From the NCBI GenBank assembly GCA_963854735.1, contig OY978098.1, forward strand, positions 682,001 through 746,000: a stretch of DNA of 64,000 nt, written 5' to 3'. Below the pieces are notes generated by a model. It searched no databases, had not been told where the DNA came from, and was given only the letters and a program-made list of their open reading frames with translations. The translations under genes and the position numbers were made by a program. This document shows, one piece after another, positions 1-10,151 of the stretch; the first letter of the stretch is position 1, and every line of letters begins with the position of its first letter. Source of the stretch: Marvania coccoides (taxonomy: Eukaryota > Chlorophyta > Trebouxiophyceae > Chlorellales > Chlorellaceae).

Positions 1-1779
1 CGCCTCTACCGTTGCCGAGCAAGTGGTGGGCAGCTTCCGCGACGCCGAGGCGGTGCAGCGCTTCGCTGCCGGCGTTGACGTTTTAACTGTCGAGATCGAA
101 CATATCGATGCTGATGCCATCGAGGCTGTGGCCACCGGCAGCGGCACGGAGGTGCAGCCCACGCCCGCCACGCTGCGAGTCATCCAGGACAAGTTCGTGC
201 AGAAGAAGCACTTTGCCGCAGCAGGCGTCCCGCTGCCAGAATTTCGGGAAATCAAGTGCGGAAAATGCGCAGCCAGCGCGGGCGACGCCTTCGGCTACCC
301 CTACATGCTCAAGTCGAAGAAGCTGGCGTACGACGGCCGCGGGAACGCCGTGGTGGACTCCCCAGAGGGGATTGAGGCGGCGGTGGCGGCTCTGGGCGGC
401 TATGAAAGGGGGCTTTACGCTGAGAAATGGGTGCCCTTTGTGTGCGAGCTGGCGGCCATGGTAGTGCGCTCTCGCGACGGTACCGTGGCTTCCTACCCCG
501 TGGTGCAGACCATTCACAAGGACAACATTTGCCACACCACCGAGGCCCCGGCGCTGGTGGGTAATTTATCATTATTGGTTTACCGTCCGATACAAAAATA
601 AAGAGCTCCCATTGAACTTACGTTTCCCCCTCCTTTTCATGCTGAAGAATTTGTTCTATCATAGCAATTTTGGGGGTTTAATTTTCAACTCAAAGCCGGC
701 GGTTTTCTTCTTTTCTCTTTTCTCAGGTGCCAGCGGGCGTGGCTGACGCCGCCAAAAAAGCAGCTGAGGGCGCCATCGAGTGCCTGGAGGGCGCAGGCGT
801 GTTCGGCGTGGAGCTGTTCCTCCTCCCTGACGGCAGCATCTTGCTCAACGAGGTCGCCCCCCGCCCCCACAACTCAGGGCACTACACAATCGAAGCGTGC
901 GGCATGTCACAGTATGAGGCGCACCTGCGGGCGATCCTGGGGTGGCCCCTGGGCGACACTGGCCTCAAAGTGGGGTCCTCAATCATGCTGAACGTGCTGG
1001 GCGAGGCCGACGGCGAAGCGGGCACAGCAGCGGCTCACGAGCTGATGGGCCGCGCCTACCGCGTACCGGGAGCCTCCGTGCACTGGTACGGCAAAGCCTC
1101 GGTGGCCAAGCAGCGCAAGATTGGGCACGTGACGATCGTGGGGGCCACGAATGAGGAGTGCCGGCGGCGGCTGAGGGCAGTGGACGAAAGAGCAGCGGAC
1201 GCGGTGGTGGCTGCGACTGCGAGGGTGCAGGCGGAGCTGCGGGCGGCCTCGCACGGGCCTGTGGGCGGCGACGGCCCCCGCGTGGGCATTATTATGGGCT
1301 CAGACTCAGATCTGCCGACCATGCGCGCTGCCGCTGAAATTTTGGAGGATTTCGGGGTAGAGTGCGAGGTCACGGTGGTTTCTGCGCACCGCACCCCCGA
1401 GCGCATGTTTGACTACGCCAGAAACGCTCACTCCCGAGGCGTGCAGGTGATTATTGCCGGCGCTGGCGGGGCTGCTCATCTCCCAGGCATGGTGGCCGCG
1501 ATGACGCCGCTCCCCGTGATTGGGGTGCCGGTGAAGCCCGCGGGGGCGCACCTGGACGGCGTGGACGCGCTGCTGTCGATCGTGCAGATGCCCAGGGGGG
1601 TGCCGGTGGCGACAGTGGCGGTGGGCAATGCAGCCAACGCTGGGCTGTTGGCGGTGCGAATTCTGGGGTCTGCCGACGGCGCGCTGCTGGACAAGATGCT
1701 GCGGTATCAAGAGGGGATGACGCAGACGGTGCTGGCCAAGGCTGAGCGGCTGGAGACTAAAGGGTGGAGGGACTACTGA
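1..1779 (+). CDS. ADE2: Phosphoribosylaminoimidazole carboxylase (PurK-PurE fusion), 5' partial
   Basis: Purine biosynthesis enzyme that carboxylates AIR to CAIR; in fungi and plants it is one polypeptide. The gene enters from the left edge, with its frame starting at base 2. Exons are <1-556 and 727-1779; the intron 557-726 opens GTGGGT and ends CTCAG, and joining at phase 0 gives ...[13 protein letters not shown]. About 535 residues are visible. The first ~360 are the ATP-grasp PurK half ([29 protein letters not shown]). PurE starts near residue 370 with GIIMGSDSD, then [10 protein letters not shown] and [12 protein letters not shown], all class I PurE landmarks. The fusion is the usual fungal/plant form. 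The N-terminus and any transit peptide lie outside the window. A 19-bp-spaced duplication runs across the stop codon. Confidence 0.95.
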
Positions 1780-1904
1780 AGGGTGGAGGGACTACTCGTG
1801 AAGAAGTTATTTTTTTAATTATAATTGATTGCGCTGCTTTTTGTTTCTACAAAATATCTTGAAACGTTTGTGACATGGGGAATATGGGGAAGTAAATAGA
1901 GGTG

Positions 1905-2302
1905 TCACGACACGCCACAGAGGAACAATGTGCAGCTCCAGTTGAGGTTCCCAGCCGCAGCAAGCGCCACGATGGAGGTTGCATTGAGAATCTACCTTGG
2001 CGCCTGCCTCAAGCAGCTCCACCACATCAAGATGGCCGTTAAGAGAGGCCAGCCCCAAGTGCGGTCCCAGCGCAGCGAATGAGAAGAGACTCGGCGGAGG
2101 TCTACAGACGCCCCAGCGCGCAGAGATGCCCGGCATACTTCAGAGAGCCATTTGCAGCGGCGAGAAAGAGAGGAGAGCAGTCGTCCTTAGAGTGGATCAG
2201 CTCGTAATGCTGCAGAATTTCAAGGACCTGGACGGCCATGCCGTCAGAAGCAGCACCATGCAGTTCTCGCATTGCAATTGACGCAGAAAACAAAATTTTC
2301 AT
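1905..2302 (-). pseudogene. Decayed ankyrin-repeat gene fragment
   Basis: Read leftwards from 2302, all three frames hold successive pieces of ankyrin repeats. The first frame gives MAVQVLEILQHYELI and SPLFLAAANGSLK, then stops. The second supplies RAGASVDL. The third gives GLASLNGHLDVVELLEAGAK with VDSQ. After another shift the sequence reads IVALAAAGNLN. Ankyrin repeats have the pattern TPLHLAA..GH..VV..LL..GA, so the order is right but at least three frame changes would be needed. No splice sites restore it. I infer a dead ankyrin gene or fragment in the 3' flank of the AIR carboxylase. A sequencing error cluster is the alternative. Confidence 0.6.
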
Positions 2303-2584
2303 TGAGCTCGCGCGTCAAAACGAAGCAAATGTTTTTGAAATTATAAATTTGAACATTGTTCAGGGAGCCTGCTGATAACAATTGGCTTCTGCGCAATGTA
2401 TTTAAATGTAACCAAAGAAAAAATTATAAAAATGCAGCGCTCGGGAATCGGGGAGTTGTTCAGTGGTATTAATTTTTCGCAAAGACTACTTTGCTGAACC
2501 CTCCTCTTTCTTATATTTAAAAATTAGTTTATAAACGTATACACAGGTTGCCGCCCTTGAATCGGGACAACCTCAGGCGACGCA

Positions 2585-3875
2585 ATGTTTTCAGGAGGAC
2601 GCAGCTGGTGGTTGCCATGGATCGCTGGCTTCATAGCCACGTTCTTTCTGGCTGTCTGGCTGCTGGGCATACCAACCGGCGCCAAGCTACAGTGTGTCAA
2701 ATCCTGCACGGCGCAGCGGGCGGTGCAGCTGCAGTTCAGCAACGGCAGCAGCCCAGACGACGTCGACCTGCTTCACCGCTGCAACTCGCTGGCAGCCGCC
2801 TACCGCCCTCTTCTCACCGAACCCACGCCCTTTCCAGTCTCCTTTTGGTTTGTCAAAAACGTCAAAGTGCGTTTCTTTCCAAAGCAACAACAATTTTCCC
2901 TTCATTTTTCAATTTCACTTTCGCTGGAACCAACTCATCCCCCCCAAAAATCTGTAGGTGGGAGGGACCACGCTGGCGGGGGTCCTGCGCACCGTCTGCG
3001 CGCACTACGGCATGGCGTGCCTCAACCCCCTCCCCGGGCGCATTGGCTGGAAGAAACTGGAGGAAATTCGGGGCGCTGCAAAGGCGGCAGTGGCTGTCGG
3101 TTATGAGCACGTGGCTATCAGCAACCACGGCGCCTACCTGCCGCAAGCCAAGCACCACCTGGGGAAGCCCCCGGTGCTGCTGTTCACCACGGTGCGCCAC
3201 CCGTTGGCCCGCGTTTTGAGCGCTTATTTCTACAATTTAATAGGCACGCACCGGAGCCACGAGGGGGTTCCGGCGGAGGAGGGCGAGCGGTGCGTGGCGG
3301 CGCTGCGGGCGGGCAAGCCGTGCGCGCTGATGAAGGGCTTCAAGGAGCACTACGTGCACGACGACGGCATCTTTGGCCGCAACCACATCTTCAAGTACGT
3401 TGCTGGCGGCAAGGAGACGGCGCAAGCGGCATTCGAGCAGTACGACTTCGTGTTCATCACTGAGCGGTTTGATGAGTCCCTGGTGGTTTTCATGCTGAAG
3501 TACGGGCTGGAAATGCGTGACATTGCCTACTTGAAAATGAAGGATCGAAGTGGGACGTACCCTCGCTCTGAAGACGTGCCGCAGTGGGCGCGAGACTTTA
3601 TTTTAACCCGCAACAGGCTGGATCTGGAGCTGTGGGAGCTGGGGATGGCGGCACTGGACGACGAGATCGAGCGGCTGAAGGCGGCAGGGCACGACGTAGA
3701 AGGCGCGATGGAGCGATACAGACTGATGCAGGCGGTGGTGGCGAGGGAGTGCGCGGATTACGAGAGGTGGTACGAGGAGCATGATTTCGCCACTATGTTT
3801 ACGTACTGGGGGAAAGACAACGGGGCGGGGCCGAGGTGCATGGCCCATGCGACAAGACTAGCGGGGTATGCATGA
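2585..3875 (+). CDS. Type II membrane sulfotransferase
   Basis: Probable Golgi carbohydrate sulfotransferase that moves sulfate from PAPS to a glycan. Exons are 2585-2866 and 2958-3875; the intron (GTGCGT...TGTAG) is phase 0 and the product has 399 residues. A short cytosolic start is followed by one signal-anchor helix near residues 8-27 and a lumenal catalytic part. The exon junction falls inside the 5'-phosphosulfate loop, giving KVGGTTL; the 3'-phosphate motif is FTTVRHPLARVLSAYFY near residue 170. N-S-S at about 52 could be glycosylated. Family details beyond PAPS-dependent sulfotransferase are not clear (Gal3ST-like or Sulfotransfer_2-like), so the acceptor glycan is unknown. A second sulfotransferase lies at 12002 but is not a close tandem copy. 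Confidence 0.85.
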
Positions 3876-4334
3876 AGTATTTCCCCTTCTATTGACTTGA
3901 AATAGAGAGAGAAAGTGCTTCTCTTTCTTTGCTGCATTTTACACCATCCCGACCCCCCCCCCCCCCCCCCCTCCTCCCCATTGAATAAATAATGCATTGT
4001 TCTCATGTATAGCGCTTACAATGTGAGACAAAAGTGTCTTCTGATGAAAATACAGTTCAAATAGTAGTATTACTAGTTGCAACGAACAACAGCGGTGATG
4101 GGCCAAAATTGTGGGCGTCAGTAAGAAGTAGCAGTGCTTGGCCTCCTGGGAAATGGAGCGAAAGAAGAACATGAAACAACCGAGATACAATTCGAAACAA
4201 AAGGGTCGTACTAGGGTGATAAGCGCACTTGAAAAGAAGCTGACTACGGGGGAAAAGGTAAAAGATTGAGGGGGTGGGAGGAATGTGAAAAAGAACAAGG
4301 GAGAAAAAGCCGCCGGATTTTTTATTTTTATTAT
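3876..4334. other. Convergent 3' flanks with a poly-C run
   Basis: Between the sulfotransferase stop and the stop of the GAT-like gene on the other strand. It is AT-rich and holds a run of 19 C residues at 3953-3971. No coding signal was seen. Confidence 0.7.
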
Positions 4335-5066
4335 TTAATCAAAGGAAATGAGAGGGGCCTCGGCGGCAGGGGCAGGCCGCTGAGGGGGAGGTACAGGCGG
4401 CAGAGGCTCGGCCATCGCAGGAGGAGGGGGCGGAGCAGCCGCGGCCTCGGGTAGCGCCTCTTCCTCCGCCGACAGCACAGGGGGCGGGCCCTCTTTGCTG
4501 TCCTCCAGGCAGCGTCCCAGCATGTCAAACGCCTCTAGTGCCGCCATCAGCAGCTTCTCTTCGCCGCCAGCGTAGTCGTTGATGAGTCCCCGAAGCTGCG
4601 CCTGCAGCTGTGTGGCTTGGGTGCGCATTTCTTCCTGGGCGGCGCCGCTCTCCCCCATGGCCACCATCTCCCACAGAATCTCGGACGCGTCCTGCGCCAG
4701 TATGGAGGTCACCTGCAGCTCCTCAGACTGGGAAGGGAGCCGGACGGCGGCGGGTCGTTCGCCACCGCCAGCTTGTGGGGGCTGGTAGGTGTCGCTGGGT
4801 CTCACGCCGTGCTCGTCCTCGTAGCGGTCCTCGTCCTCCGCGCCCACCAGTGGCCGCTCCAAGGTCTCGAGCTCCTCGTAGCCCTGTGCAAAAATGGGTG
4901 GGTGGGTGGGTGATCGTAATTTCAAAGCCAACTTACGAGAGGGGGTCAACTAGGGAGCACGGCGGTGAGATGAAAGCATACGTATGGGGTGGCTTACCTG
5001 TCGCCCGCCAAACATGTTGGAGAAGCGATTCTTGAAGTCGCTCACGCGATCTTTGATTGAAGCCAT
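4335..5066 (-). CDS. GAT-domain-like protein (TOM1-related, no VHS domain)
   Basis: Exons 4998-5066 and 4335-4883 on the minus strand, intron 4884-4997 (GTAAGC...GCACAG), 205 residues. The first exon encodes a 23-residue basic/aromatic start (MASIKDRVSDFKNRFSNMFG). Residues ~80-150 form a helical block resembling the GAT domain of TOM1/GGA proteins, with ILWEMVAMGE, RGLINDYAGGEEKLLMAALE and FDMLGRCLE. The tail is Ala/Pro/Glu-rich and ends LISFD, like clathrin- or cargo-adaptor tails. In TOM1-like proteins GAT binds ubiquitin or ESCRT partners after an N-terminal VHS domain; no VHS is present here. The assignment is by motif shape only. It shares a short upstream region with ArgJ. Confidence 0.6.
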
Positions 5067-5393
5067 AGCGTGTTTTCTGAGTGGCTTGCGGACTTCGGCG
5101 GAGAACAACTGTCGATAAACTTGCTATTTCCAATATTTTTTTTAAAGGTGAAGTGACAACGAGCGTTTTAATGCGAAACACGGGAGTCAAGGAGTGGGAC
5201 GCGCGAAAAACAAGCTCAAAGGCCCTCATTTTCAGCCCATCAGCAATTAATTTTACTCCAAAATCATCTAGACGATAGTTGCACGATCCGATCAGGGCCC
5301 CAGACACCGCATCGGAAGCACTTTGACGAAACCCTTGTGGTGCATCTCAGCAACAGTTCACATTAGGCGAATAAAAAGCAGCCAGGCAAAGCA
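5067..5393. promoter_or_regulatory. Divergent promoter region, GAT-like gene / ArgJ
   Basis: 327 bp between two start codons facing away from each other. No clear TATA box was recognised. It must carry the upstream elements of both genes unless one has a distant promoter. Confidence 0.5.
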
Positions 5394-7119
5394 ATGAATA
5401 TTGGATTCCAGCAGCAGGGCCCATCGCTGGCATCCCGCTCAGCGATGCGCATCGCAGCGCTCCCCCAGGCGGCATTCCGCCGGACTTCGCCGGCAGGTCA
5501 GCCTTTTTCCCTCCCCACATGCGCAAATCAAGCCTATCACCTAATTTCCACTGTTTGAAACCCCCCAAATCTTCAATTTTCCAGCCCTCCCAGCGCCTCA
5601 GAAGCCCTCCCTGGCTTCCCAAAAGCGGATCTCCATCGCCCGCAGCATTTCCACCATCACCGCCGCTGCCTCCCCCGTTCCCGGGTCTTTCACCATTCCT
5701 GCCGCCCCCTCCCTCATCCCCTCTGGCCCCTGGAAGGAGATTGAGGGCTGCGTGTGCGCCCCCGAGGGCTTCAAAGCGCAGGGCATGTACGGTGGCCTGA
5801 GGGCCAAAGGAGACAAAGCTGACCTTGCGCTGATAGTATGCGACGTGGACGCCGTGGCCGCGGGCGTGTTCACCCTCAACGTGATGTGTGCCGCCCCCGT
5901 TTTGTACTGCAAAGACGTATTGGCAAAGACCGACAAAGTGAGGGCCGTACTGGTCAACGCTGGCCAAGCCAACGCCGCCACCGGCGAGCTGGGCTACCAG
6001 GATTCGCTGGCGTCCGCCAAGGCCACCGCAGAGGCCCTGGGGATCTCCCCCGACAGCGTTTTACTGGAGTCCACTGGCGTGATTGGGCGCCGCATCAAAA
6101 TGGAGGCTCTGCTGGCGTCTGTGCCCACGCTGGCGGCCAACCTGGGGTCGTCCGCAGCCGACGCGCACCGTGCCGCGGTAGCCATCACCACCACCGACCT
6201 CGTGAGCAAGAGCGCTGCGCTAGAAATCGAGCTGTCGCCTGGCCGGGTTGTGAAGCTGGGGGGCATCGCCAAAGGGTCGGGCATGATCCACCCCAACATG
6301 GCCACCATGCTGGCGGTCGTGACCTGCGACGCGCCGGTCGCTCCGGCAGCCTGGCAGGGAATGTTCCGTCGGGCGTCTGCCTCGTCTTTCAACCAAATTA
6401 CCGTGGACGGGGACACCTCCACCAACGATACCGTCATCGGGCTGACCTCGGGGCTGGCGGGGGGGCCCGAGATCACCGACGCGGAGTCTGGTGAGGGAAA
6501 GAAGCTGGAGGCGGCGCTCACAGCGTTGCTGCAAGGCATGGCTAAATCTATTGCGTGGGACGGCGAGGGCGCGACGGTGCTGATCGAGTGCGATGTGTTG
6601 GGCGCCGAGAGTGACGCGGCAGCGCAGACTGTGGCCAAGAGCGTCGTCGGCAGCTCCCTGGTGAAGAGCGCTGTTTTCGGGCACGACCCCAACTGGGGGC
6701 GCATCGCCGCGGCGGCGGGGTACAGCGGGGTGCAGTACGCGCAGGGCGACGTGAAGATCGCGCTGGGAGACACGCTGCTGATGGATGCAGGGCAGCCTTT
6801 GGAGTACGATGCTGCAGCTGCCAGCGCCTACCTGAAGGGCAAGGCGGAGGAGCACGGCACCGTGACCATGCAAGTCACCATTGGTAGCGGGCCCGGCAGG
6901 GGCATGGCCTGGGGCTGCGACCTCAGTTACGACTACGTAAGGTTATTCAAGGAAAAAAATTATTATATATATATTTTTTTTAATTATTATTATTAGTAGT
7001 ATATTCGTGCTGTCGCTTCAAAAGATAATAGTGCCTGTGCAATACCAAGGGAGATTGATTCTGATGTGCGTTTATTTATTGAATTGCAGGTCAAGATCAA
7101 TGCCGAGTACACTACTTGA
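5394..7119 (+). CDS. ARGJ: Glutamate N-acetyltransferase / ornithine acetyltransferase
   Basis: Cyclic arginine pathway enzyme that moves acetyl from N-acetylornithine to glutamate, expected in the plastid. Exons 5394-5496, 5585-6936 and 7090-7119; both introns are GT-AG and the frame closes at 494 residues. The first 34 residues (MNIGFQQQGPSLASRSAMRI...) look like a transit peptide; the mature fold begins at PWKEIEG. The autoproteolysis site typical of ArgJ, KGSGMIHPNMATML, lies near residue 270, with cleavage before the Thr of ATML. STNDT and GHDPNWGRI are also family landmarks. The last exon codes only ten codons, VKINAEYTT plus stop, matching the canonical ArgJ end (YDYVKINA-YTT), which confirms the 3' intron. 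Confidence 0.95.
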
Positions 7120-7753
7120 GGAGACATGAGGCGTGCTTTAATTATTGATTTTGGAGAGCGTTTGTTAATGATTTTTTTGAGCGCCATCGGAGTAAAACAT
7201 TGAATTCGTGATTGCGTTTTCTGCCCTTAGAAAAAGCTCCCTTGAGCTGAAACGGAACGTCTAATACATTTTAAAAAAACGACAAGAAACAAGATTTTTT
7301 TTAAGACCAACTTGTATCCAGCGTCAACCAACGGTCACCCAACGTGCTGCGTTGGATATGAAAATCCGCATCCATCGTTGGGCAACTTCCCAACGAAGGC
7401 CAACCCCGCTCCGCCGACTTCCGCCAGCGCTTCTTACATCCCAATCCGTAGCCGCGTAACTATGATGCTGGGAGGCACGCGTTTATTTGAGATTTCGAAA
7501 AGAAGGACAAGTAAAATTGCTGTGAGCGTCAGGGAAGTACAATGTGAATGTGATAAAGTCCTAATGTGAAATTGGAGGCAAGGAAGCTCGCCCGAAGGTT
7601 GCATTATGACTGAAAACGAACATTGTATTTTTTTAATTTTTTAATGGCAAGAATTCAGGATGTCGCCTCAAAAATCGAGTGCAATCATTTTTTTTCGTTT
7701 TTTCCAAAATTTCTCGCCAAACCAAAAACATTATTATTATTTTAGTTTCTCAC
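7120..7753. other. Intergenic, no gene recognised
   Basis: 634 bp, AT-rich at both ends with a GC-richer middle around 7310-7470. Open frames here have no recognisable motif. It probably holds the ArgJ 3' UTR and the promoter of the next gene. Confidence 0.6.
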
Positions 7754-8597
7754 ATGGCAATCACGGAGCCCCGGCAGCGCAAAAAGCCAGAGAAACCAGA
7801 GATAAGCGAGGAGGTAAAAAAAATTAATGATGAAATTAATTATATCGTTTTTTTGTTTTTATTTTTGCTTCCCAAGCCAACTTGGTGACGAATTGTGCGC
7901 ATGTTCTCACTAATTTGGACGACATCAACTTGCACAGGAGCTGCTGGATGACGAGGAGCAAGAGGAGGTCCTGGCCAAGCTGGAGGCCGACGCCCAAGCA
8001 CAAGTCGAGCGCACAAAGCTGTTCTTCGCCATCGCCGGCTCGGTTCTGACGCTTATCTACGTGGGATTTGCCGCGACGCAAGCCGTCGCGCCCTGGAGCT
8101 TGCAGCACCACCGCGCGTTTGCTGGCTCTCTGAGTTCTGGTGCAGTCATCGTTGGTGAGATCGGGGCGGCGATTACGGTGCTAGCAGCCACCGCAGCAGT
8201 TCTATCTTTTGGGTCCCCTGGAGAGTCGACCTGGCGCAATTCGCTGACGTACTCGACCACCGCGGCGTTAATGATGCTGCTGTTCTGGTCGTCAGCAATC
8301 GTGAAGGTTGGTTTTATTTAATTGAATTTCACAGCTTTATATAAAAAGCAGTAAATTTTTGCTTACACGTGTTATTGGTTTTAATGTGCAATGCAATGCA
8401 TTGTTTTGTTTTGTTTTGATGTGCAGGTGGCCATGGAGCACCGACAGCTGTGGACTGCGCTTTGGCGAGTGGCTTGGAGGCCGATTGCCCCGGGAGCGGT
8501 TGTGGCAGGGGCTGTAGCGGTGATTGACGGGCTGGACAAGATTCGGCCGGAGCTGCTGGCGTTAAAGAATGCGCGGTATGCCCTGCGGAAGGCATAA
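7754..8597 (+). CDS. Uncharacterised four-helix membrane protein
   Basis: I do not recognise the family. Exons 7754-7813, 7938-8306 and 8427-8597 join in frame through two GT-AG introns to give 199 residues. The N-terminus (~45 residues) is highly charged: Lys/Arg/Pro first (EPRQRKKPEKPE), then an acidic stretch LLDDEEQEEVLAKLEAD that looks helical. Four hydrophobic segments follow, near 48-70, 86-108, 121-142 and 155-175. The C-terminus is short and basic (NARYALRKA). There is no clear signal or transit peptide, so ER, plastid envelope or mitochondrial location are all possible. The acceptor of intron 1 could lie three bases downstream (CAG|GAG|CTG), changing the protein by one residue. Confidence 0.75.
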
Positions 8598-8823
8598 AAT
8601 AACCAAGGGGTTAAAAATCGGAACTGTCTCTCTCTGTTCTTATATTTCATGAATGGGTAGGAAATCTTTACACCCAGTAGCACAATCCAGCTATTTCTAC
8701 GGTCTTTTTTCGCTAAACTTAAAAATGCATACCAAAGCAGGAAAATTGTGGAATCGGAGGATGCATGGGACAATTCATGGAGGCAGAGGGAACAAAAAAG
8801 TGGCATAGATTGATCTAAGGCCA

Positions 8824-9545
8824 TCAGGGGAGATTTATTTCAGGTGTATCTCCATAGTCTCCGTAATCCGCAGAGATTGGAACCGCAAAGGCCTCAGCAG
8901 TCGGCGCCTCAACTCCAGGGGGCAGAGCAGTGCCAACAGCCACGTTGTTAGGGCCCACACCGCGCACGCCTGTGCCCGTCCACTGGCAGATGGGCGTGTC
9001 TCCCGCGCACTCAAACCAGATGGTGGATTCCACAGGACAGGAGGGGATCATGATGACAGCGCGGATGTCCCAGGTCTGGTTGTAGGCTCTGATGTATGAC
9101 GGGCAGGAGAAACAGCGGCGGCCACATCCAAGGGCCGACGGGTCTGGGCTGCATACCGCGGGGGTGCTGTCAGGGGGGCTGGCGTCCTCAAACTCGGAGC
9201 ATTCCGGCATGGCCCCAGTGATTGGGCACTCGAGATTTTCTGGGTTATTCACCTGGCAGGCACAAAACAGTTTTGATATGTTTTCATATGCCCAATATAC
9301 TCCTTTGATATTGTTAGTAATGATGAAAAGAGGGGTTTAAATGGGTAAAATTGCTGGATCGAGATTTGCGTGCAGCTATAAAAAATTCGTGTTCTTTCGC
9401 TCACTTTGCAGGCCAGGCGGAAAGTTTCGGTGTCTGGGGGCGACAAGCTGCCGACGCAATACACACAAGTGTGCTGCGCCGAAGCCGGAGCGGGAATGAA
9501 GGCAGCCAGGGCCACCAAGGCCGCAAAGAGAAGCGCCGGAGCCAT
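8824..9545 (-). CDS. Small secreted Cys-rich protein, paralogue 1
   Basis: Exons 9405-9545 and 8824-9252 (minus), one intron, 189 residues. I chose the ATG of MAPALL because the neighbouring paralogue starts at the same point; an in-frame ATG lies three codons upstream. A signal peptide of about 23 residues (ending PASAQ) is followed by a Cys-spaced domain: CVYCVGSLSPPDTETFRLAC, CPITGAMPEC, CGRRCFSCPS, NQTWDIRAVIM, CPVESTIWFECAGDTPICQW. The tail is Pro/Ala/Asp-rich (YGDYGDTPEINLP). NQT is a glycosylation sequon. Fold and function are unknown; the pairing of cysteines suggests a disulfide-bonded extracellular or wall protein. It sits directly downstream of a near-identical-design paralogue on the same strand. 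Confidence 0.85.
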
Positions 9546-10151
9546 TTCCTGCATTTTAAACAGAAAATGAGGGAACGCATGTGAGGATAAATTCCTCATT
9601 TGTTTCCTGCAGCTTGCCTTCAGCTTACCTTGTTACTGCCTCTTTTTATACGAAATTTACAAAAATGGGGCTCCAATGCGAGGTAAAGAGATCGAAATTG
9701 ACCAAAGAGGCGGGGAGAGAGCTACCAGGAAGATGCAGCCTTGCATTAAGAACCATTCTTGCATTTTGGGGGAAACGGAAAACAATTATGGGATGGGATC
9801 TCAGACAAATTTAACAGAAGCACAGCCGCTCCATGGCATGGAAAGCCTGAAGCTTGTGTCTGCTTTCACCTTAACCCAGCCGGAGGATACGCTCCCTGTG
9901 GAGAGTAATCAATGCTGCTCCACAAGCAGTCGCTCCTTTCCCAGCCCTCATTCATCATTATTATGAGTGCGTACATGCCTTCAACTTTAAAATTTCCCTG
10001 TTTCGGTGTCTATTGATCAAAACTCAAAAAGGCAAGCGGCGCATGAGGACCTAATAGACAGCTGGGCGCCAAAAAAGGTGGTCTAGAAACTGCACATGCC
10101 CATGGCAAACTCGACCTAAACAGGGCTAGGGGTTAAAAGCCAGAGAAGGTC
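9546..10151. other. Spacer between the two secreted paralogues
   Basis: 606 bp that includes the 5' flank of paralogue 1 and the 3' flank of paralogue 2. No coding signal beyond chance frames was recognised. Confidence 0.6.
9642..9650 (-). promoter_or_regulatory. TATA-like box upstream of secreted paralogue 1
   Basis: On the minus strand the sequence reads TATAAAAAG, about 100 bp upstream of the chosen start codon, a position that suits a core promoter with a short 5' UTR. The flanking motif GTTACTGCCTC / GTACTGGCCTC recurs upstream of paralogue 2, consistent with a duplicated promoter. Confidence 0.4.
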
